From Corythucha ciliata (lineage: Eukaryota > Arthropoda > Insecta > Hemiptera > Tingidae): a stretch of DNA of 64,000 nucleotides. Within the stretch, counting starts at the first letter, position 1. Each line of letters begins with the position of its first letter. The translations under genes and the position numbers were made by a program. Positions 56,641-64,000 of this stretch are shown here, piece by piece. The notes beneath the pieces are model-generated. The model searched no databases, was not told the DNA's origin, and saw only the letters and a list, made by a program, of their open reading frames with translations. Location: the NCBI GenBank assembly GCA_038030265.1, contig CM075943.1, positions 12,276,001 through 12,340,000 on the forward strand, in the 5' to 3' direction.

Positions 56641-58640
56641 CAGTCTTCTAATGGCGGCTCCGCTATTTTCTGTCGTAACACAAATACCACTGTCCCTCTG
56701 CCACACTTATCTGACTTGTCAATTGAGAGATGCCTCGAGATTTCCGCGTCCCGCCTAGTCGGCCTCGATACTATAGTATGTTGTATTTACAGGCCACCCG
56801 GGTCGATGTTTTCGGTATTCATTGATCAGTTTGCCTTTCTCTTGGCGAAGATGTCCGCTCAGAAAACCCAGCCTGTACTCGTTGGTGACGTCAACGTTGA
56901 TTTGCGGAGCGATAGCTCTGAATGCCATGCTCTACTATGCCATGTTCTGTGCTTATGGAATTCGGTCTTCAATCTACAGTGGCAGATTACACCAGAGTGC
57001 ATTATAATGACACTAAATCCACGATAGATTTCATATTCACTAATTTTCATTCTAGTCGTTGCTGTAGCGGGGTGATTGCTGAGAGTTTTTCTGACCATTG
57101 TGCTCTGAATTTTAGCTTCACGCCACCGGACCGTGTTAAACAGGGGCCACAGATCGCGTTGTCTCGTCAGCTGCTACGCCCGTCTAACCTTGATTCTCGG
57201 ACAGCCAACCTGTCTTCCCCCAGGTTGTGGCTGGGCATGTATGCGACTGCACCCAATCAGATACCAGATGTAGTTTTGAAGACTTTCCTACACGAACCTC
57301 CTTCCTTCCTTTGAAGACTTCTACACGAACTTTCCTACATCGGTTGACGTCTCCTGCCCGTGGAACTCAGACTGAGGAAGACCAAGAAATATGCTTGGTA
57401 CGGACCAGATTTGGCGTTGAAACTTGCACGATGTGAGACCTTCCTTCGTCTCGCTCAATGCGATCTGAGCAATGCTAACGCGTGGAGGTCTGCCTTGACG
57501 TCGGCTCGTGGTGATTACCGGCGGAGTCTCAGGCAAGCTAAGATCAAATTATAATGACGACCTATTAATGAATTCAGTCAACACGTCTGAAGCAGCCTGG
57601 AAACTGATACATGATGAACTGAAGAGCTCTCGCCATAACTCTGGGGTAATTGATGGAGCTGGGCTGACCGCCGACGGTTTCAATTCTTTTTTTATCAACT
57701 GTGCTGCTCTTCCCTCTGGCGAGGTTCCAGAGTCACCCGATCCCCCCCGATAGCCAGATCAATTTGAATGTCTTGGACGACGGTTTTGATGTAGGCGAAT
57801 TCTACAGAGACCTCTTCCACAGGGAAGAGGTTCATTCGGTCATTCACAAGTTAAAAGCGAATAACTCGATTGACGCTTATGGACTGACTGAAAACGTGTT
57901 AAAACACGTTGCTGGGCAAATTGCAGAGCCCCTTTGCCACGTGTATAATAACTTTGTACGTCTTGGTAGCTCGGGTTTTCCCAGTTCCAATGAAGGGTGA
58001 AAAGGATTACGGGGACTATTAGCCGATTGCCATTGATAGTGTTCTGCTTAAGGTCTTCGAGTTTCTGGTTGATGAACGTCTTTCGGCGTTTTTTCAATCT
58101 TCCGCAATTTTTTTGGGTTACCAGTACGGTTTTCGTCGTGGCCGGAGCACCACCACGGCTGCTCTTGGTCTGTTGCGGCAGTGTCTTCGAGGTTTGGAGA
58201 ATAAAGAGAAGGTCTTTTTGCGTCTCTTCGACCTTTCTCGCGCGTTTGACTTCATAAACCTTTATATTCTGAGGACAAAGCTGCGCTGTCCTCCAGCAGT
58301 GTCGACTCTCAATGCGTTAATTTCCTAGAAATTGAGTTCGACACACGTCTCTCATGGGAGCCACACATCGACGCGTTGTGCTCTAAACTTGCAAAATCCT
58401 TATTTGTAGTGCGACGATTGTCTTATTCTGTTTCGTCTTGGGTTCTTCGCACTGGGTATTTCTCCCTTTTTCATTCAAGGATGTCTTAATGGAATAATAG
58501 TCTGAGGAAATTCGCCGCATGCACTGAGAGTGTTCAAAGCTCAAAAAAAGGTTATCCGACTTCTTGCTTGGAAGCCCCCTTTCCCGAACTCCTTGCCGAG
58601 CTCTCTTTAAGGAGCATGGTGTTCTTACCTTTTACAGGGA
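56640..58640 (+). pseudogene. CR1-like non-LTR retrotransposon ORF2 remnant
   Basis: Entry is inside the endonuclease (SNGGSAIFCRNTNTT), then CCIYRPPGS, VGDVNVDL (GDFN-type motif with Val for Phe), TIDFIFTN and SDHCALNF. RT remnants include SAFFQSSAIF, YGFRRGRSTTTAAL and LFDLSRAFDF (first catalytic Asp). The sequence then jumps near 58,285-58,330 directly to FLEIEFDTRLSWEPHID, a post-RT region, so the FADD box and several hundred bases are deleted. The YGIIVWGNS-type and VFKAQKKVIRLLAW-type C-terminal words are near 58,490-58,570. The LFDLSRAFD wording points to the CR1/L2/Kiri group rather than Jockey. Multiple stops and shifts mark it inactive. Confidence 0.7.
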
Positions 58641-58789
58641 ATTGATCTTGGAGGTTCTATCCTAAAGCCAACGCTCTCAAACAATGTTTTTAACCCACCA
58701 ATTTTCGTCATCTAATCTAACTTTCAAAACCCTTCATCATTTCTTGTTTTTGTCCCTTCACATAATATTATTATTTCTATAATCACTTG

Positions 58790-59524
58790 AGATCGTGTAA
58801 CCTAACGCTACCCCCCCCCTTCGATCTCGGTAAGGTGTATAATCCACCTTTTCTAGACCGCATAGCCACTCACCAGGGCCCCAATGGGGTAGGGAGAGGC
58901 CATCACTGCACCGACGCAAGGGATGCCCGCCGATTCCCTACTCCCGGGAAGCCAAGTGGGTGGCAATGGGTGGCGCCACTCACCATACAATATAAGCGGC
59001 ACAGCGAGACAGAAAGACGGATTCTGACGGCTGCTTTCGAAGGCAGCAGGACCACCCCGAAGAGGACCCCTTCTGGAAAAACGACTCCCAGGACACCCAG
59101 GGACAACCCGGACAAGGACCAGCCGAGCAAGCGGAAAGCGAACACGGACGCTAACCGGGACCGCAGTGGAACACCGAAAAGGGGCCGAGACCACCCCAGC
59201 CGAACTGCGGACAGTGCGAAGGGCGCTAACATCCAACCTGAAGAGCTCCCAGTGAAACCCCCGCCGTACCCTCGGTAGTTCTCCCACTAGTGGGCGACAA
59301 ACAAGGGACGGTCCAACTCCCTGTGGTGGCGGGTTCTTCTCCCAGATTCTGGTCGACGAAGGCCCCCCTTTTTTTTCCTGCCCTCCGCCTTACCCGGGTG
59401 AATCCTTCCTGGAGGGCCTAGGGGGCTTAACGCCTTGATTGGCTGCCCTTGAACTTCTGGTGAGCGACAGAATCACTTCTCCTGTCCTCGCCCTACCAAC
59501 AGGAGCCGAAGGTTGGCTGTGGCA
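58790..59524. other. GC-rich stretch, possible element leader
   Basis: G+C-rich with sharp contrast to its surroundings. An open frame at 58,787-59,278 is rich in Lys, Arg, Thr and Pro (SKRKANTDANRDRSG) and lacks a recognisable domain. It could be a nucleic-acid-binding ORF1 remnant or chance in GC-rich DNA. I do not assign a function. Confidence 0.35.
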
Positions 59525-59900
59525 GAGCAAGGGCGCTACCCGGCCACCAACCCCGAGGACCTGGGGTAAGCGCAAGGGCGCTAACCGGCCACCAACCCCG
59601 AGGACCTGGGGAAAGCGCAAGGGCGTTAACCGAACTTCGACCCAGAGGATCCACAGGCAGCGTCGAGGGACGCTCACTGACGGCCCGGAGGATCTGCTGC
59701 AAGCGAAAAGGCGCTAATTGAACTTCGGCCAGGAGGATCTACAGCTCATAGGCGACCCCGAAGATTTGCGCCAAGCGCTAGGGCGCTAATCGAACGTCAG
59801 CCCGGAAAACCCACCGTCAGCGTCGAGGGACGCTCACTGACGACCCGGAGGATCTGTGGCAAGCGCAGGCTAACCCGGGAAATCTACCTACAACGTCAAG
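59525..59900 (+). repeat. 45-bp GC-rich minisatellite
   Basis: Two nearly perfect 45-base units (AGCGCAAGGGCGCTAACCGG..., ending CCTGGGG) are followed by about six diverged ones that keep GCGCTAA or GCGTTAA and GGAGGATCTG words. The period is a multiple of three, so one frame reads 15-residue repeats (KRKGANRPPTPRTWG). Confidence 0.7.
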
Positions 59901-60087
59901 CGAAATCCATCATCCGCCGGCCACGGCCCTGCCCAAAGCTCGAAGGGACGCTAGCAGGACATCTGCCGCGGGCTCCAGACACAGAACGAGACACGCCTAC
60001 CCATGGAGGAGCTCGCGTCTGGAAGTACGACCAACCCCCCCCCCCCCATTGGCGAACTCAATATTCTTTCTTTCCAGAAATCATATT

Positions 60088-60224
60088 AGGTCCGTTCCAT
60101 TGTTTTGCTAGTGCTACACTAGTGTAGAAAACCATGTGATTTCATTGACTTATTCTAAAAAAATGAATGAAACCAGATGATTTTCTTCATAAGTGTAGCA
60201 CTCGCGAAACAATGGAACGGACCT
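60088..60224. mobile_element. 137-bp inverted-repeat element (MITE)
   Basis: The ends AGGTCCGTTCCATTGTTTTG (60,088) and, inverted, AGGTCCGTTCCATTGTTTCG (to 60,224) begin arms of about 60 bp with a small centre. ATT flanks both sides but this is too short to prove a target duplication. No coding sequence. Confidence 0.7.
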
Positions 60225-62694
60225 ATTGATTTTCAACATTTTAAATATTGTAAATACCACGAAATATATTGGGGCCTGTTACAACAGACAACAACAGGTG
60301 GCAACCGTGAAATATTCCTCAAAACCCTCAATCTTCGGACGGCCTAATTAAGCTACGCAGCGTCACACTTTCCTTAGGCACTTTCAAGTTTCAAAAGCCA
60401 AATTTCGTGATTTTTTGACCTTTCAAAATCAAATTTATCAGCGAGTTGCCTCATTCAAAACCAAATTCTCCGGTTTGGCCCCACATTACGTTCACACTTG
60501 CAGTACTTTGTACCTCATGCTCCGTCCCGGTCTCACTAGAACCGGCATTTGAGCCGATTATGTTCCGAATGAACCCGCGTCTCAACTCGTGCCATTCACG
60601 TCTAACTGGCAGATGGCGTTGCGGTGCAGTGCGATGGCGAGGCGCTAGTGGGTTCTTTTTTTCATAGCTTTCTGCTGTAGATTTCTATACGCCTCGTTGG
60701 AACTGTTTTGGCGCCACTGTTGGAGACCATCAGCGGAGCCCTCCTACCTTCTTCATTCGGGAGATTTCCCTTCGAAGTAGGCGGGCGATCTAACTTCAAA
60801 TGGAAATTCCACACCACGATGTTTAACAAACGATTCTAGCAAAACCCCAAAAAGCAGCAAAAAAATGGAGAAAAAGAAGCAAAAGGAAAATACAAGTTTT
60901 TTTTTCAGTCGATTTACATAAGCCCGCATGTTACGCAATATCTATATCGTTAGGCACGAATATTTTTGTTCAAGATCATGCTCCCCCTCCCCCATTTCGA
61001 CCACTCTTCGATGCGTATATAAAAAAAAATGCAATATAATGCCAAAGTGGCTGGGCGCATATTTGATTTGATAACATACTCAGGTTTCTATGCGCTGAGA
61101 GAGGAATCATATAAGCTTTGGTGATGCACAGGGGGAGGGGGAGTATAAGAAGTTAGGAATAGCAAATGATGAAGGAATTATGTCGTGATTGGCAGCAAGG
61201 TGGATTTATTGAGGAAACTCGTCTTTGATTTGTGTTTTCTTTTGAGGTGAATGCGGGAGGAGTTAAATTCGAAATAATATTTCTTAAATCACTTTAACCA
61301 TGTAAAACGGTTAATGTTTAGAATGGAGTGGAACGCGTGGTTGGTGAGTTTTCCACCTTCAAATCTCTATATTATTCTATCTGACAACAGCACAGCCTAC
61401 GATAACAGAGAATCAAACATCCACAGTTGCATCCATTTGTTCTTTTTTGTTTGCCTCCGCTTGTCTTATTCGGTTCTTTTGATGCCAAAGGAATAAAATT
61501 TGAAACAAATGAAGTCGGTAAAAACAAACAAGTTCCTTGAGACACCAATGAAGTCACGAAAAAGGCAAACAAAAAGTAAAAAAAAAAAAAAAAAAAGCTA
61601 CCTTTTTTGTCATCTTTTATTTGAAAAAGGTTGTGTAGATAAAAGACTTGGGAGCTGATGCTGATTGGTCTAAAACTCCTTTTATGAGGAAAAAAGACAG
61701 ACATACTCTCATGGTTTCTAACAAAAAGTTGCTCCGGTTTCTTTTACCTTTTTTTTTCAGTTCTCTTCAAAGGGGATTATTGGATTTTTTTTTCGCATTA
61801 ATAACTATCTTCAAAATACGTTAAAGTTTGTGAACTCTGCATCTTGATCAAGAAGTTTGCTTTGCGTAGAATGGCTCGCCCTACAGAAAGAACAAAATAA
61901 TTTCCCCTAGGAGTAGCTTGAATCACCCCTGGAATCTCCCCTATAGAAACATAATACGAGGGGTGAAAAATCAAATGAATAAATAAAAATAGCTGATGTC
62001 AGATTTCATTGTTGAAATACCTCGCTGCCCCTTCGGCTTACAAAAAAAAAAAAAAAAATGAGGGGGGTGAATCATCAATTTGTATACATCATTGTTAAGT
62101 TGCCAGCAATATTATACGCACTTCGGCTAAAGTCTCTCTCCTTTTTTTTGTGTGTCTAGTTCCAATCTCCAACCCCTTCGTTGCTCCCCCATCAATCTCA
62201 ACTTCATATTCACCATCCACAAGAGGGAAACACACTGAAAAGGGGAGGAAAGACCCTATGTGGTTTCCCTACACACCCTGCACCCAGTTCCAACACGAGA
62301 CTCAACCCATTGGACGACTTTCTCTTCCACCGAAGGCATTGTCGACGTTGTTCAAATAGCTCATTGTCAATATTGTATCTTTAACAATAGTATCGCTGTG
62401 TTGAATAAGTACGAAGGAGTGGCAGGGGGGTGAGAATACAGGGGGCGTGGAGTTTAAAGTTGTACAGAAAGTTAAACATTGCATGATGACAAGAGACGCA
62501 CGAGAGCATACAATTTTAATAACAATTTCGTGGTTGAATAATAGACCCAAAAAAACAAAAAACGTTTCAGGTGGTCACTCCTTCACGATAACCACAATTG
62601 AAAAGGCCGGTGACTCCAACTAGCTAATAGTTATTATCATCAAATTGCTTACTGTCTGCATCCACTGAATCGCACACATTTGGTTATTGATATA
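60225..62694. other. No gene recognised; homopolymer-rich
   Basis: About 2.5 kb with A and T runs (for example 61,579-61,596 and 62,041-62,058). No domain, RNA gene or clear repeat was seen. Confidence 0.4.
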
Positions 62695-63145
62695 CGGAGA
62701 ATTCGCTCCTGAAATTCAGATAAACCGCTAACTCACTGGTAAAATAACAATAAAAACACAAATTTGTGGCTAAAATTGAGATAAACCGCTGATTCTCGGC
62801 TAAAGTAGGAAAAAGCGCTAATTCGTGTGTAAAATTGAAAAAAAAAAAAAAAAAAAAAATCGCTAGTCTCGCTGGGTTTCACCATGCAATTTCCATTCGA
62901 GTTGCATGGAGGCTCATTAACGGCTAAAACTTTTAAAATTGTGCAGTTCTTGAGGTAATTCCACGACTAAAATTAGGAAAAATCGCTAATTAGCAGCTCA
63001 GCTTCTCAAAAACGACAGTATGCAACAAAATTCGAAAAAAATGCCAATTCGTGGTTTCTGGAGACAACACGCTGATTATTTGGTCGAAATTGAGAAAAGG
63101 CACTTATTAGCAGCAAAAACACTGACTTGTTGCTAAAATTGGAAA
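62695..63145 (-). repeat. Degenerate ~30-bp tandem repeat, family 1 (inverted block)
   Basis: The plus strand repeats words like AAAAAGCGCTAATTCGTG and GGCTAAAATTGAG, reverse complements of the family 1 monomer. An A run at 62,840-62,858 lies inside the block. Confidence 0.65.
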
Positions 63146-64000
63146 AAAAGTATTGGTCACTTTGGCAAAGATCTCCAAAAGGCTTAAAAATTTACAATTT
63201 CTCCAAATTTTAAGGCGCAAAACTTGCAATCGCGTGGATATTCGGCCAGGAAACTTTCTATTCCGTAGGGATTCGTCAGGCTTGTGTCGATGTTTCATGG
63301 TGACAGCTATATGGCCTGGATTCCGCCGCCACAGAATAGGGCCAAAAACTTGATAACTGTAAACATTTTATAAACGTACAGCACTGAACTGGAAAATTCA
63401 CTTAAATTAAGACCCAAGAGAATGCCCATTCGACAGATGCTCAGCCAGGAATTCACTGATAATGTGATTTTGCGGTTGTTCACCAACTTTTGGGTGATCT
63501 CAGAGTCGACAGGGACCGTGTGGGAAAGTGGCAACTTGAAAAACAGGTCCCCAAAACTGGCCATTTCGCATGAATTAAGAACGCAATCTTGTAATTTCAC
63601 TAAAATGAGACCCCAAACTTCCTATTTCGTTAAAAATAAACCCCAAAATTTGCGTTTTCACAGAAACTAAGACCCAAAACTTGCATTTTTGCAGGAATTC
63701 AGGCCTGAAAGTCGCATTACCGCGGATATTCGGTTATTGAACTTTCAATTTCCGCCACCATCCCAGGACCTGCAGCTGGAAAATAGGTCTACTAACTTGA
63801 AATTTCGCTTAAAATTGACATGCACACATACACATACCCGAAACTTTCCATGTCTCCAATATTCGGCCAGGAAACTCCAAATTGTGCTCCAAACTGCAGT
63901 TTCGCTGAATTTATGGCCTGAAACATTCAACGTCGTGTCTATTCAGCCAGAAAAATTCCAATTTCACGGATATTTACCTTCAAAATGCAGTAATTATACG
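63146..64000 (-). repeat. Degenerate ~30-bp tandem repeat, family 5
   Basis: The plus strand repeats words like GACCCAAAACTTGCATTTTT and GGATATTCGGCCAGGAAACT. Read on the minus strand the monomer is close to GCGAAATTGCAAGTTTTGGG, again similar to families 2 to 4. It continues to the window edge, so its full length is unknown. Confidence 0.6.

Noticed and set aside
58853..59287. 144- and 109-codon minus-strand frames in the GC-rich stretch
   Set aside because: GC-rich DNA has few stops; the residues are low-complexity Ala/Arg/Leu and no domain is visible.

Overview
This window reads as repeat-dense nuclear DNA from an invertebrate animal, most likely an arthropod. That inference rests on the mix of mobile elements: Jockey-like and CR1-like non-LTR retrotransposons, a compact Ty3/gypsy element with very short LTRs, a BEL/Pao-type gag remnant, two piggyBac transposons and a pogo/Tigger transposon. 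No bacterial gene organisation is visible. I found no host protein-coding gene that I can support. Nearly every coding stretch belongs to a mobile element and most are broken.

Layout. 1-2,040 has no gene. 2,040-11,400 is mainly degenerate short-period repeats, plus a 267-bp palindromic element carrying a tRNA-Thr-like sequence (3,472-3,738). 11,417-18,360 is a degraded Jockey-like retrotransposon on the minus strand whose reverse transcriptase is split by a 2.8-kb piggyBac with a long open transposase frame (12,508-15,306). 18,420-22,370 shows nothing recognisable, and 22,370-24,145 holds more short-period repeat. 24,569-28,542 is a nearly complete Ty3/gypsy element (minus strand, 108-bp LTRs, 6-bp target duplication). 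29,084-29,697 is a fold-back element with a pol III B-box-like motif in each arm. 33,270-38,670 is a second Jockey-like element (plus strand) flanked by a 44-bp target duplication. It contains a second, dead piggyBac and a 615-bp inverted-repeat element. 38,930-39,420 is a GC-rich island. 40,505-42,960 is a long block of short-period repeat. 45,410-53,435 is bracketed by inverted copies of a ~245-bp repeat and contains a tandem repeat split by a solo LTR and a 3.2-kb pogo/Tigger element. 55,960-58,640 is a BEL/Pao-like gag remnant joined to a CR1-like retrotransposon remnant. 58,790-59,900 is GC-rich with a 45-bp minisatellite. 60,088-60,224 is a small inverted-repeat element. 62,695-64,000 returns to short-period repeat.

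The most unusual feature is the short-period DNA. Five apparently different degenerate tandem families, on both strands and scattered over the window, appear by eye to be variants of one ~30-bp unit. Its core is close to GCGAAT followed by a G/C-containing spacer and CAGTTTT. Together they cover roughly 8-9 kb. The second theme is nesting: each Jockey-like element has been hit by a different piggyBac, and several frame breaks in the DNA transposons fall in homopolymers, so assembly quality needs checking before they are called dead.
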